In this document: one piece after another, positions 31,790 through 42,028 of the stretch
How the letters are laid out: each line of letters begins with the position of its first letter
How positions within the stretch are numbered: position 1 is the stretch's first letter
NCBI GenBank assembly: GCA_010909725.1
Contig: JAACMV010000004.1
Span: 1 to 64,000 of the forward strand
Direction of reading: 5' to 3'
Length of the DNA stretch: 64,000 nucleotides
Source: Picochlorum sp. 'celeri'
Lineage: Eukaryota; Chlorophyta; Trebouxiophyceae
Translations under genes and position numbers: made by a program
The notes under the pieces: generated by a model
What the model was told of the DNA's origin: nothing
Seen by the model: the letters and a program-made list of their open reading frames with translations, nothing else
Database searches by the model: none

Positions 31790-32980
31790 GGTGCCTGGGT
31801 GCGTCATTCCCCCAGAATGGGATTACACAGTTGAATTTCGAGTGGTCGACATACTAAAGTAAACCCCGGGGGCGTTGATGTAATATCATACATATAAACA
31901 TCGACAGAATATGAGACAGTGAGGCTAGCAGCATCCTCCAAAGCTGCAGGGCTGAGGAAGTATTACTATGGTTTTGTGGGCGAGCGCAGCGAGCCTTATT
32001 ATGCATGTATCGCATATAGATACATTCTGCCAGCCAGCACTAGGCATCGGTCTACAACAGATCCGTCCTTTTTTCTTTATGCTGCTCTTTAATTCCATCT
32101 CTGCTCCTTGATTCTACCCATGGGTGAATGCCAGAGGCGATGATGCCTTTGCCCGAGCGCAGCGGGGCCTATAGTTCTATATCTATTTGATCGCGATACC
32201 TTCAGGTTAGCGATTGTTATGGCGAGCGCAGCGATGCCATTTTAGTTTTTTCATGCATGGGAGCAGGCCATGTTTGTGTTCTTCCATGGCATCGGTTTGG
32301 CTGGCGAGCAAAGAAATGCTAGCGGTTCTCTTCAAATACGATGTCAACATCCCGTTGTGTGCACGGGTCTTTCCACAGGAATGCGATGACACAGTGGGAT
32401 TTCGAAGGGTCAACTTACTTAATCAAGCGTCGATCTCCGACGGGATATGAGGCAGTGAAGTTGACAGCATCCTCCAAAGGTGCATGGCTGAGGAAGTATT
32501 ATTCTGTTTTTTTGTGGGCGAGCGCAGCGAGCCTTATCAGTATGTATTGCATATAAACATTCTGCTACCAACCATTAGGCACTTCCTTACTTCATGCTGA
32601 TCCTTCCATTTATCCATGGCTGATGGCAGAAACTACAATTCTTTTGGCCGAGCTATATTGGCCTATATTCTCCACATATTTGATCGCAATGCCTTCAGGC
32701 GAGCGATAGTGATGGCGGGCGCAGCGATGCCATTCATTTTTAGTTTCACTCATACTGCAGCAATATTTGTGTCCTTCCATGCCAGTGGTTCGAGAGCAAA
32801 GCAATGTCAGCTGTTTTCCTCGAAGACAGTGTCTGCATGGTCATGCAGTATCACCAAACCCACCTCGGACGCGCTGGGAGGATGGTGCCCGGTCATGCCA
32901 GGAACTTCGAACAAGGATTCCTTACCAGTTTGCAACTTTGTGCTTGCGGAGGCCCTCCACAGGCACTCAACAGCAATATC
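31790..32980 (+). repeat. tandem duplication, two units of about 540 bases
   Basis: Unit 1 (about 31790-32330) and unit 2 (about 32330-32870 or slightly beyond) match in order: 'gacacagt', 'cgac(a/g)g(a/g)atatgag', 'agcatcctccaaag', 'ggctgaggaagtattat', 'gggcgagcgcagcgagcctta', 'attctgc', 'ttaggca' or 'taggcat', 'ccttcagg', 'gcgcagcgatgccatt' and 'tgtccttccatg'. Hairpin motifs lie at the same positions in both units. No coding frame is conserved. Unit ends are approximate. Confidence 0.65.
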
Positions 32981-33597
32981 CAGGTGGCCGATGGGTGAGG
33001 AAGGATCCCGCCCGTGCCGAACGCAGTGAGGCCCCGGTTTTAGGGATCCTGACGAGGCCGGAGGACACAACTTCCTCCTTACACTGAGAAGGAAGACATC
33101 GTCACCAGCTTTGTCTGCCACACTCTGGAACACGTCCCTCCTTTATTTGTTTGTTGTTCCATTCCATGTACTGCAGTCTTAGTCCTTTACAACGAATGGG
33201 CGGGGTCTTTATCCGGTTTGGCGAGCGACGCGAGCCCTGTATCCTGTTTGCTTCATTTTGACGTGTGTACGAGAGCGTTACGCCTGCGAACTGGCTGGCG
33301 AAGAGGGCGATGCCAGTTTTTTCCAGCTGCCCAAATGCCAGGGAGCCTGGCATGTCTCTGGTTATGTGACACTGGTTACATTGAGTTGGCCGAGCGGAGC
33401 GAGGCCTATTTGTTATTGCAAGGCCGCCAGGCCTGCGATTGGGCTGGAGAGCGAAGCGATACCAGCCTTCTTTTATGATCTTCGGCGGCAGACCGTCATC
33501 ATGACCATGTAAACGTTCCATCTAACCGACACAGCCGCGCAGCGACAGAGGGAGCCCTTCGGGCGACCGACCTGACAGGCGAGCGAAGCGATGCCTG
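31978..33597. repeat. family of short hairpins with conserved loop GAGCGNAGCGA
   Basis: At least eleven sites: 31978-31995, 32151-32168, 32221-32238, 32304-32320 (weak), 32517-32533, 32646-32663 (loop diverged), 32714-32731, 33014-33033, 33220-33237, 33295-33316, 33388-33406, 33442-33467 and 33576-33597. The loop is gagcg(a/c/g)agcga(g/t). The arms differ but stay complementary: CTGGC/GCCAG, CAGGC/GCCTG, GGCTGG/CCAGCC, GGCC/GGCC. Both the arm changes and the loop constancy argue for a real structured element family, in DNA or RNA. Confidence 0.7.
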
Positions 33598-33599
33598 CA

Positions 33600-33645
33600 A
33601 AAGACCCATGGCCTTGGGCCATGGAGTTTGGCATTTGCCAAACGG
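33600..33645. repeat. two perfect hairpins upstream of PEX14
   Basis: ccatggcc-ttg-ggccatgg (8-base stem) at about 33606-33624 and tttggca-tt-tgccaaa (7-base stem) at about 33627-33642, both directly after the last GAGCG hairpin and about 35 bases before the PEX14 start codon. They could fold in its 5' leader if the transcript starts this far upstream. Confidence 0.5.
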
Positions 33646-33676
33646 GTCAAACTAGTTGTAATCAAAATCCTCAAGC

Positions 33677-35005
33677 ATGGGGGGAGACGAGGAGATGGAT
33701 AGAAGAGTTCCCGTGGAAGAGACTCCCATCCGAATGGAGCACGTTCAAAATGCGGTCGGGTTCCTGTCGCATCCCAAGGTATATCTGCAAATGTTAACAA
33801 ACGTCATGTTTCTACTATCAATACTTTTGACACGAAACAAATTCCTTGCCTGTTGTACATGTAGGTAAGAGCGAGTTCGGAGGCTTCGAAAAGGAGTTTC
33901 CTTGTTGGAAAGGGCCTCACCGAGGCCGAGATAGAAGAAGCCTTTCGGAGGGTTCCCCAGGATGGATCGAAAGATGATTCAAGTCCTCTGCAAACTCCAG
34001 GTGTACTCTCAGGAGACCAAGGGCGACCCCAAGGGACGGTAATACCGCAGAGCCAGCAGATGCCAGAGTCCTCCTCCAGGGGATACTCTTGGACCAATGT
34101 GTTGTTAGGAATGGGATTCGCGGCGGCAGCAGCATATTCTATCAAAAGTATTTTCGGCCCCTCTATTGCCAGAGGATTCAAGGCCTGGAAATCTCCAGAG
34201 AAGGATGGCGATACAACTGCAAAAAGCGAGGACAATGAAAAATCAGAATTGGTAGAGGCAGTCAGAGAGCAGACAGAGCTGATGCGAAAATCTTTAGAAT
34301 CATTACAGATATTGATAGAGTCACAAAATACAACATCATCGTACCAGGCAATGTCTGAGCTGACAGAGGAGGTGAGGCACTTGGCTCATAGGCTTGAGGG
34401 TAGGTCTGGGCTTGCAGGTACGAACACCCCACATTCGGCACACAGTCATGCGAGAGTATCTGATGCAAGTGTCATTGTATAGATTCGTCCGTTGTCGACT
34501 CTGCTAAGCATCCTGTGTCGTATATGGAAGTGTTGGAAATGTTGGAGAAGGGGGAGACTCCCCCAGGAATCAGGGTACGATGTGGGTTTGCTTCAGTAAC
34601 CTTGGGTATACGTGAAAGTAACAATGTGTGCGCCTGTAGGACGATATTGATGATAAACCTCCCGAGCCAGACATGTCTCCACCCGTCTCGAAGCTCAAGC
34701 CGGTTCCCAAACCGTGGCACGACCTGGAACCTGGACAGGACGCTTCGTCTTCACTTTCAGTCTCTGTGAGAAATAAAGCCGATGACACACCAAGTCGAAG
34801 AGACCTTTCTGGGGAAAGGCCGGGGTCTATCTTAGAGTCTGCGATGACGCCTCCGGAAAAGTCGCCATCAGTTGTCATGGAAAAGCAGTATAGCAAATCT
34901 CCAATGAATGAGGGCTTTGAGGGTTCAGGGTTGGGTCGCCCAACTTCGTCGGCATGGAAGCCACCTCCATTGCCTACGCCGCTCTCATTCGATGGAGACG
35001 AATGA
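33677..35005 (+). CDS. PEX14: peroxisomal membrane docking protein PEX14
   Basis: Four exons: 33677-33778, 33865-34399, 34483-34574, 34640-35005; introns 86, 83 and 65 bases; 364 residues. N-terminal PEX5/PEX19-binding domain: RMEHVQNAVGFLSHPKV spliced to KRSFLVGKGLTEAEIEEAFRRV. A hydrophobic segment (TNVLLGMGFAAAAAYSI, about 115-130) and a coiled coil follow. Exons 3-4 give SYMEVLEMLEKGETPPGIR and DDIDDKPP, a motif typical of plant PEX14. It docks cargo-loaded PEX5 at the peroxisome. All junctions keep the frame. This is the most intron-rich gene here. Confidence 0.9.
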
Positions 35006-35033
35006 AATAAAAATCTTACTGAGATTTTACATG

Positions 35034-35405
35034 TTAGACATCAACAATAGTGACTTCAACGTCGACTCCTGGCTCAATAGAGATGGATGTAATCTGCTTC
35101 ACAACCTCGGCTGGGGACTGGAGATCGATCAACCTCTTGTGAATTCTCATTTCAAAGCGATCCCACGTCTTGGAACCTTCTCCATTTGGCGTCTTACGTG
35201 TGGTAATCTTCAATACCTTTGTTGGCATTCTGACTGGTCCCTTGACTCGAAGAGCCTTCTCCTTGGCTCCCCTGATGAGATCAGCGCACACCTTTTCAAG
35301 GTTCTTCACATTTCTGGAAGTGAGGGTGATGCGAATGCGATGCACCTGTGGGGCCTCAGCCTCCTCAACACCGGGCTTGGTAACAGGTTTGATTGCAGTT
35401 GCCAT
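35034..35405 (-). CDS. RPS20: 40S ribosomal protein uS10 (RPS20)
   Basis: 123 residues. Core [39 protein letters not shown] and [20 protein letters not shown] are the cytosolic uS10 signatures. The ATG at 35405 gives [10 protein letters not shown], the usual short N-terminus. A pyrimidine-containing acceptor (taactgcag) 20 bases before it and a donor gtacgt near 35538 suggest a 5'-UTR intron of about 120 bases. Convergent with PEX14 (28 bases between stops). Confidence 0.95.
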   Translation of the reverse strand: MATAIKPVTKPGVEEAEAPQVHRIRITLTSRNVKNLEKVCADLIRGAKEKALRVKGPVRMPTKVLKITTRKTPNGEGSKTWDRFEMRIHKRLIDLQSPAEVVKQITSISIEPGVDVEVTIVDV

Positions 35406-35789
35406 ATCGTCGTATTCGTTGATTTCTGCAGTTACAATGTAGAAAAACATTAATTTACATGTAAAGCGACCAGATCAAAACGTAAAGAGCGTCGTAATCG
35501 ACAACGCCGACTTGACTGCGTGCGGCTGCGGCCACGTACCAAAGTATTTCTATTCCCCGAGTCAGCACCGAAGTGGTAGGCCTGTCACTGAGGGATTGAT
35601 ATGTATATCGAATTTTAAGAATGCATACGTACCCAAGAGGGTGCAGCCAAAAAGGCATGGCAAATGTGCCATGCCTGGAGATCTCCAGAGATCTCCAAGC
35701 AACACGTGGGGATTTGTCAGTGTAATGGAAGCTTGTCCAGCCACTGCATTTACTTTGTAGAAAAAGATTTTTAGGGTTTCCGACAAGTC
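35406..35789. promoter_or_regulatory. divergent promoter region, RPS20 and FHA gene
   Basis: 384 bases between divergent starts. It probably holds the RPS20 5'-UTR intron (about 35425-35538) and both promoters. A 'ggagatctccagagatctcc' self-complementary stretch lies near 35678-35697. No gene supported. Confidence 0.4.
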
Positions 35790-36644
35790 ATGGGTGAGGT
35801 TGCGCATGCCACGGACGAACGGGGTGGGGATCAAGGACTGCAAAACCCTGCTGGTCCGAGGTGCTCAGACCCACAGTCGGGAAAAACATCATTGGCAAAG
35901 CGCAAAGTTATTCAAAGAAGAATCGAGATGTTCACGACGCTCGCTGATGCGTACCGAACGCAGTACTGGGAACTAGCAGACGAGTTGCTCTCGTTGAAAT
36001 ACACAGGTCCTGGAAAGAGCGAGGGATCGCAGGATGAGGCAGGTTTGTCAATTCAGGAAAGTGTTGATGCGATAAAAAATGCAATGGGGACGACCAGCAA
36101 AGAGAGCCTGCCCCATGCAATACGGCTGCAGGAATCTGTCAAGGACCTAGACCTTGGGGACAGAAAGGTGCCGAAGCGCCCGAGGCAAGAAAATATCGCG
36201 GACAAGGGAATAGATATGATTAGTAGAGTAGAGATGAGTTCTTACAATGCCTTGTGTCGGGAAATGGATAACCATGGGGCACTTGCAATGCTATGTGGCA
36301 TGAAACACACGTACTACATCAGGAGCACTGTGGTGAGTATCGGGCGCAGGGCGGGCCCAGGAAAGCAGACAAGGGGCACCAAGACCGTGGACGTGGATCT
36401 TGTGGAAGAAGCTGCATCATACGGTCACCAAGATGCCATTTCCAGATGCCAAGCTCGGATTTTCCTAGACGGTGATGGGTGCTTTAGGGTCTACAATTGT
36501 GGCAAACGGGGAGTGAATGTCGATGGATCTCAGATTGAGCCCGGCAAGTCTGCTGTATTGCAGCATCTCAGCCTGATCAGCGTCGCCGGAGTGAGCTTGC
36601 TCTTCCTCCATCGCCGGGTGGATGAAGGCCATTCCATGGAATAA
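35790..36644 (+). CDS. MCRS1: MCRS1-like FHA domain protein
   Basis: 284 residues, no intron. The helical N-part (KRKVIQRRIEMFTTLADAYRTQYWELADELL) is followed by a C-terminal FHA domain (about 195-280: YYIRSTVVSIGRRAGP ... DVDLVEEA ... ISRCQARIFLDGDGCFRVYNCGKRGVNVDG). This order and the sequence preceding FHA (ALAMLCGMKHTYYI) match microspherule protein 1, a subunit of INO80 and NSL chromatin complexes. FHA domains bind phosphothreonine; the Ser-Arg pair and GRR loop are present. A nuclear location is inferred. Confidence 0.72.
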   Translation: MGEVAHATDERGGDQGLQNPAGPRCSDPQSGKTSLAKRKVIQRRIEMFTTLADAYRTQYWELADELLSLKYTGPGKSEGSQDEAGLSIQESVDAIKNAMGTTSKESLPHAIRLQESVKDLDLGDRKVPKRPRQENIADKGIDMISRVEMSSYNALCREMDNHGALAMLCGMKHTYYIRSTVVSIGRRAGPGKQTRGTKTVDVDLVEEAASYGHQDAISRCQARIFLDGDGCFRVYNCGKRGVNVDGSQIEPGKSAVLQHLSLISVAGVSLLFLHRRVDEGHSME

Positions 36645-36770
36645 AAGGTGGTGATCCCTACCCCAGAAGATGATCATGGGTACCTGTAATAGTGATAATA
36701 ATAGTTTTGTATAACAGTGTAGATGGTAAACATGAGATTCTCGCCATAAAATAGCTTCGAAACTCTCACA

Positions 36771-38370
36771 ATGCAGGCGACAGTCCGTAGGTCTTGTGCC
36801 ATTCACCGGTGGGCAAGGCAGGTTTTGTCATCCTCATCACTAGATAATGCATTTTTACATTGTGAATTGGGACAGTATCATCAAAGCATGCCAATTCGGC
36901 CTTCAAAGTTTGAAAGTGGGTCAGCTGAGGCGATCCAGCGCTGGCGCCAAATGGGTTGGCTTAGCTGGTCTGCCCGGACGTTGACGTCTGCTGAAAGTAG
37001 TCAGTTAGAGAGCGAAAAAGAGATTGTTCCATACAGAATATCAATTGTCACGGGGGATGTGCGAGGGGCCGGGTCCTCTGCACCAGCCCTGGTGACCTTG
37101 TTCGGTGAAGGTGTGTGCATCGCTATTTTTGAATCATGTTGAAAGGTATTTCGTTCATGAACAATGTTTCATGTGGTTTGATGTAGACGGAAGCAGCGAA
37201 AGCTACATGTTGGGTGGTGACAAGAGCGAGTCTTTCGACAGGGCCACAAGGGCACAATATGTATTGTACAGTAAGTTTCTGGGCCCACTCAGAAGGATTT
37301 TGATCCAGCAATTGCCGTCTTCATGTGAGAATGATGAAGATGATTCGAAAGGGTGGTATTTAGATAGAATAGAAGTGCACGGGCCTGATGGAGAGAGGTA
37401 CACGTTTCCTTGCAGTTCTTGGTTTGGGTGCAACCTGGTTGGAGAGGAAACCTGTACTGAGCGCAATCTTATTGTGGCAGCTGACCATCGGGATACCCAT
37501 CGATCGTCACTGCATGATCCAGCTCACAGACTGACCCAACCATTGCTGGTGGATGCTTCAGGGTACTCCATGCCTCATCCAGACAAGGTGCGGGCTGGGA
37601 CAAAGGGAATGAATCGCAAAGGTATGGGATATGGAGGTGAGGATGCGTACTTTTACGCGTCGAATAGCAATGGGATTTGGGCTGTAGGGGTCGCTGATGG
37701 CGTATACGAATGGAGACAAGTTGGAATTGATGCTGGAGCCTTCAGCAGGCAATTGATGGAGTACTGCAGACAAGCAATAGAATTGGGAACCATGGATGTG
37801 CTTCGCGTTTTACAGTTTGCATCAAAGCATCTGAGGCGTTGTGAGACGTTGGGATCTTCGACGGTCTGCCTGGGTATAGTGGATACACTCCAAGGACGGC
37901 TGGCAACTGCAACAATTGGGGATTCTGGGTTCATTTTGTTGGGTAGATCGAGAGAGAACTACATGTCATCGACCTTACAAGGAACATATTACATTCGATA
38001 CAGGAGCCCTCAACAGGAGCATTCGTTCGGATGTCCCTATCAGCTGGGTCACCAGGAAGGTGCCGACAACCCTGAAGATGCCATGCTGTCCACCATGCCG
38101 CTCTATCCCGGAGACGTCCTCATCATTGGATCCGATGGACTTTTCGATAATGTGGCAGACGAAAGCATCGTAGAAATGGTCAACAAAGTTCTCGCGGAGG
38201 GTGGAAAGCCCAATGAGCTTTCGCAAGCACTGGCATTCCAGGCATTTCAGGCATCGACTGACAAGGCTGCCATGACGCCATACAGCGTTGCCGCTTCAGA
38301 AGCTTTTGAAATGATATACAATGGAGGTAAAGCGGACGACATCACCGTCGTGACGGCTGTTTTCAATTGA
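36771..38370 (+). CDS. PLAT domain - PP2C phosphatase fusion
   Basis: Exons 36771-37110 and 37187-38370; intron 76 bases; 507 residues. The PLAT/LH2 beta-sandwich spans the junction (about 85-215: YRISIVTGDVRGAGSSAPALV, LGPLRRILIQ, WYLDRIEVHGPDGERYTFPC). A PTC7-type PP2C follows (about 250-507): GEDAYF, GVADGVYEW, TATIGDSGFIL, IIGSDGLFDNV, and KADDITVVTAVF, with the metal-binding Asp residues present. The first 70 residues are basic and could be a mitochondrial or plastid presequence. PP2C dephosphorylates Ser/Thr; PLAT domains bind lipid or protein partners. The fusion is unusual to me. Confidence 0.85.
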
Positions 38371-38428
38371 ATTTCAATTACATTTGTAATTTACATGTAC
38401 ATGTATGATACAAAGAAGATCAGAGTCT

Positions 38429-38905
38429 TCAGAGTTTGTCCAACTTGGATGCTGCAACCACTGGGTTGGCCTCCGCAAGCTTCTGCCTATCAAACGCAGC
38501 ATAATCAAAACTACACTCATGACCATCTCCGGCATGCCTGTGACCAGAGCAGAACACATATCCACAGCGGCACTCAAAACCAAGCAGGCCAACCTTCTTG
38601 CTACACTTGAAGCATCTATTGCGGTTCTTCTGTTCTACGGGTTTGCGCTTCTCATCTTCGTCACATTGTCCTTGCAATGCTGCTTTTGTGTCGGCAGGAG
38701 CATGCTCTTCCACGTCAGCTCGTGCCTCCTCTACGAGTGCCGCAGGGGAACTGGCAGTCTCATTCTTCTTCTCCTTCTCGTTGTACTCCCTGTAACACTT
38801 GGAACACAGCTCCATAGTTGCAGGGTTACCAAAGAAACCGCAATTATTCCGGCACAATTTCGGCTCCGGCGATGCCTGTTGCTGTTCACACGAGTGCTGC
38901 TCCAT
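38429..38905 (-). CDS. A20/AN1 zinc finger stress-associated protein
   Basis: 158 residues, no intron. An A20 finger at about 16-42 (LCRNNCGFFGNPATMELCSKCY) and an AN1 finger at about 96-135 (NRCFKCSKKVGLLGFECRCG ... FCSGHRHAGDGHECSFDY), with an acidic, disordered linker between. All zinc ligands are present. This is the SAP/ZFAND5-6 layout; these proteins bind ubiquitin and act in stress response or proteasome regulation. Length matches plant SAPs. Convergent with the PP2C gene. Confidence 0.93.
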   Translation of the reverse strand: MEQHSCEQQQASPEPKLCRNNCGFFGNPATMELCSKCYREYNEKEKKNETASSPAALVEEARADVEEHAPADTKAALQGQCDEDEKRKPVEQKNRNRCFKCSKKVGLLGFECRCGYVFCSGHRHAGDGHECSFDYAAFDRQKLAEANPVVAASKLDKL

Positions 38906-39306
38906 GTCCCAGTGCTGTCCAAGAATGTTCTGGAAACCAAACGTGGAAGAGGTTGACTTCAGAGTCTCGGAACTGTTTCGATATTACTTTAGTTGAATTA
39001 TTCAACCGAAATAGCTAAAAGCACGGGGGTGTCGAAGAGTTTCCCTGATGAGGTACCGGTTACCCTGGAATCCGCGTGCGTATGAGAGATTGACGCAAGT
39101 GACTACGGTGCGTCAATAATTTGCTTCTACTCTATATAGCCTGACAGAATATTTTGTGAATGGTCCGTTCGCCAAGGTTCGTGGGATACATGGCCTTCGG
39201 AATCCCCGAAGCCTGATGAATTTTAATTCCTTTCTAAGGAGAATTCACCCACCAGCTAGAGGAAGAGTGGAACCTGTACGCCTAAAGTAACCACTGTCAA
39301 ATAATT
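38906..39306. promoter_or_regulatory. divergent promoter region, SAP and ATG101
   Basis: 401 bases with no gene. AT-rich near 38985-39015, with no TATA box that stands out. It must carry promoters for both flanking genes. Confidence 0.4.
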
Positions 39307-40062
39307 ATGTCAAATTGTGAGACCAGTGTTGTGTCAAGTGTACAGGTTATAGCTGATACGAGTGCCTCGATACCCGAGTGCCTCGGCGATGCTTTGAAGA
39401 GTCTCATTCATACAGTCTTATTGAATCGTTCACTGGGGCATATTGCACCAGTGGAAAGGACAAGCGAATTAGTAGTCCTTGAAAAGGGAGAGGAATTGTC
39501 CTGGTGTGAGAACGGTGAAGAGGAGCTGCGTGATTTGGTCGATAGAGAGGTTTTTCGTATTGCACACAGGGAGGTTTTTGACTTTGTCAAGGAAAACTCG
39601 ACACAGAACAGGTGTCGGTGCTCGACTACTTTTGAGGTGGTGCTCCGATTTTTCGAAAGGAAGAAAGACCAGTCGACTGGTTGGTTTCGAAGGCCCAGCG
39701 CGCGGGAGAAACAGCTGACGTGGGAAAAGTGGGTATTCCCCTTTGAGGTACTTTTTTTTGACAAGGCGGATTCTAGTTCTGCTCGGGTTCTCACGGCTGC
39801 CGAGGCAAAACATCTCAAAAAAGCTCAGCTTGAACTTATCAGTGGATTAAACGCGAAGAGGGAGCATCTTCCTCCGGTTGTGGCAGGGCAAGGACTGACA
39901 TTTCCGTTTGACCTTCAGGTACAGAACCTCGCCTGTACTTTTGTGGATACTGAGACAGGGGTAACGACCAATCGCCAAAAGTCTTCAGGAATTGCAGCAT
40001 ATGGTGTGGATATAGTGAAGCGAGTTCTGTCATCCACCGAACCTCCGTCTATATTGCAGTGA
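39307..40062 (+). CDS. ATG101: autophagy protein ATG101
   Basis: 251 residues, no intron. HORMA-fold signature: LKSLIHTVLLNRSLGHIAP near the N-terminus matches the AVLHTVLLHRS block of ATG101; FEVVLRFFERKK and LTWEKWVFPFEVLFF follow in the right order (compare the SLEFYQKKK and WEVW blocks). The C-terminal QVQNLACTFVDTETGVTTNRQK and DIVKRVLSS correspond to the end of the domain. ATG101 stabilises ATG13 in the ULK1/ATG1 initiation complex. The UGA stop is followed 9 bases later by the ATG of the phosphatase gene, in the same frame. Confidence 0.82.
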   Translation: MSNCETSVVSSVQVIADTSASIPECLGDALKSLIHTVLLNRSLGHIAPVERTSELVVLEKGEELSWCENGEEELRDLVDREVFRIAHREVFDFVKENSTQNRCRCSTTFEVVLRFFERKKDQSTGWFRRPSAREKQLTWEKWVFPFEVLFFDKADSSSARVLTAAEAKHLKKAQLELISGLNAKREHLPPVVAGQGLTFPFDLQVQNLACTFVDTETGVTTNRQKSSGIAAYGVDIVKRVLSSTEPPSILQ

Positions 40063-40071
40063 TTGAATCGA

Positions 40072-41049
40072 ATGATGCAGCACGCCTGTGTCTTAGATTT
40101 GAAGTCGCATGTCGACGCTCGGGTTTTGAAGCGTGTGAAAACCTGGGTATCGGCGATGAGGGAAAATCTTGCCGTACAGGACGCTTTCATGAATCTATCA
40201 ATAAAACAAAATAGGTTGAATATGGCCTACCCTCTGTCCGATGTTTCTGGTGTTGCCATGCATTTGAACAGGTACAGAGACATAATGCCCTATGCTCACT
40301 CTCAGGTGAGATTGCAGGACCCCGTGCGCTACAGAGATTTGCGGGGATCTTCTGATTACATAAATGCATCTTGGATCGAAGATTCTTCGGAGAATCAGAG
40401 GGAGAATCGGGTGAGATATATAGCATCACAAGGTCCATTGAGGGCAACATCTGAATCATTCTGGAGAATGGTGTATGAACAAGAGGCACCAGTGATCGTC
40501 ATGCTGACAAACTTGCTTGAGAAGGGAAGGGAGAAGTGCTTTGCGTACTATCCGACCAAGACGGCTTCCTGCCTGGAGTTTGGTACCGTCAAAGTTCGAC
40601 TTGAGGATGAAAGTGAGACCGGTGGAATCATCCAGCGGGATATCTCGGTCACACTGACTTGTGCTAAAGGTGCTGTGCATCGAGTGAAGCATTATCAGCT
40701 TCAAACATGGCCAGATCATGGCGTTCCAGGATCTCCAGAAGATGTTTATGGCGTTTTAGACAAGCTTTGTTGGCTCACGCCAGAAGATGGTCCCCCGGTC
40801 GTCCACTGTTCTGCAGGTATTGGCAGGACAGGTGTGGTGCTGGCACTGGATATAGTGCGACGACGAGTTGCGGCCTTGAGCCAGACAGAGCCAGAAAATG
40901 TATCTGATGAGATGATACAATCTGCCACCGATATCCAGGCCGTTGTTTTTGGCATGAGGCACCAGAGGGCATTCATGGTACAGACAGTTCACCAGCTACA
41001 ATTCTGTTACGAAGCCTTGGCTGAGATGCTGTCCCTTGCCGCGGCGTAA
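40072..41049 (+). CDS. classical protein tyrosine phosphatase
   Basis: 325 residues from ATG 40072. Motif order: NRYRDIMPYAHSQVRL, SDYINASWI, YIASQGPLRATSESFWRMVYEQ (substrate loop), HYQLQTWPDHGVP (WPD loop, D215) and VVHCSAGIGRTG (P-loop, C246, R252), then the Q-loop region with FGMRHQRAFMVQTVHQLQFCY. All catalytic residues are present. It is a cytosolic non-receptor type with no extra domain beyond a ~60-residue N-terminal helix. Whether it has its own mRNA is unclear because it starts 9 bases after the ATG101 stop. Confidence 0.92.
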   Translation: MMQHACVLDLKSHVDARVLKRVKTWVSAMRENLAVQDAFMNLSIKQNRLNMAYPLSDVSGVAMHLNRYRDIMPYAHSQVRLQDPVRYRDLRGSSDYINASWIEDSSENQRENRVRYIASQGPLRATSESFWRMVYEQEAPVIVMLTNLLEKGREKCFAYYPTKTASCLEFGTVKVRLEDESETGGIIQRDISVTLTCAKGAVHRVKHYQLQTWPDHGVPGSPEDVYGVLDKLCWLTPEDGPPVVHCSAGIGRTGVVLALDIVRRRVAALSQTEPENVSDEMIQSATDIQAVVFGMRHQRAFMVQTVHQLQFCYEALAEMLSLAAA

Positions 41050-41081
41050 TTATGCATAGTATTTTAAATGAAAAATAAAAA

Positions 41082-41818
41082 TCAGTTGACAAGCTGTACA
41101 GCAGCAATAGTCGGTATTCTCTCTCGCAATTTCTGAGTAACGGCCACCCTGACAGTCATGACACTGGCAGCTGGTCCGGTGATCTTGACTTTGACAATGG
41201 GGCCATCCAACTCCTCCAGCTCCAGCCCTCCCCCTCCTGTACCCACAAGATACGGCCGGATTTCGTCAAGAACCATATCCACGTTCTCCTCCGTCAAATC
41301 TAGGCCGACGTTTTCGTCCTGAACTTGCACAACATCTGCAATGTCAGGAATCTTTTCCATCAGCCTCCTCTGAATGCCCATCGTCATCGTTGTCAACGAC
41401 GATGGGCAAGATCCACAGGCGCCTTGCAACCTCAGGTACACAATGGGACCGTCTATCTCTACAAACTCTACATTTCCTCCGTCTGCCATCAAATATGGTC
41501 GAACTTCATCCAAGACCTGCTCCACATTCTCTTCAGTCAACTCAAGCCCCTGCTCTGCAGCACTGACCACTCTAGGACCCTGAAAAGCTGCAACATATCG
41601 AACACTATGATGTTAGGAAAAGCATTGCCAATGGATCCAAAAGCATAGAACATACCTCGAATAGCCGTTCGTGTGTTGAACGCTCCATCTTTCTTCAAAC
41701 GAACCGCATTAAGGCTCGAACGGGCCCCTACGTTCCTAATACGTTTAAAATGAAATGGAAACTGCATCATATGTACAGCAACAGGCAGTGATTGCCCTGC
41801 GTGCGTGCTGTTCAACAT
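41082..41818 (-). CDS. NFU2: plastid NFU-type iron-sulfur scaffold
   Basis: Exons 41818-41656 and 41587-41082; intron 69 bases (gtatgt...ttgcag); 222 residues. Exon 1 is a basic, Ser-containing targeting peptide. Two NFU domains follow: the first has the cluster-binding CxxC (GACGSCPSS), the second has the same frame ([16 protein letters not shown] ... [22 protein letters not shown]) but no CxxC. This pair is diagnostic of plastid NFU1-3, which supply 4Fe-4S clusters to photosystem I and plastid enzymes. Strong evidence for a plastid. Convergent with the phosphatase gene. Confidence 0.93.
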
Positions 41819-42028
41819 GAGGTCAGACGGGCAACCAGTCCAACACCACTCTTCTGCTGGGACTCCAATCTACTGTCCTTTTAGAAAGCTTCAAATGTTA
41901 TTTTAGTTTATTCCAAGACTCGTGGAATTGCTCCCACCATATCCATTTGAGCCCTGGGTGCGGAGGTATACGCTGCCCTTCAAAAAGACTGTTTGACAGG
42001 GCAATGTGGCCTATTGGATATTGTCCTA

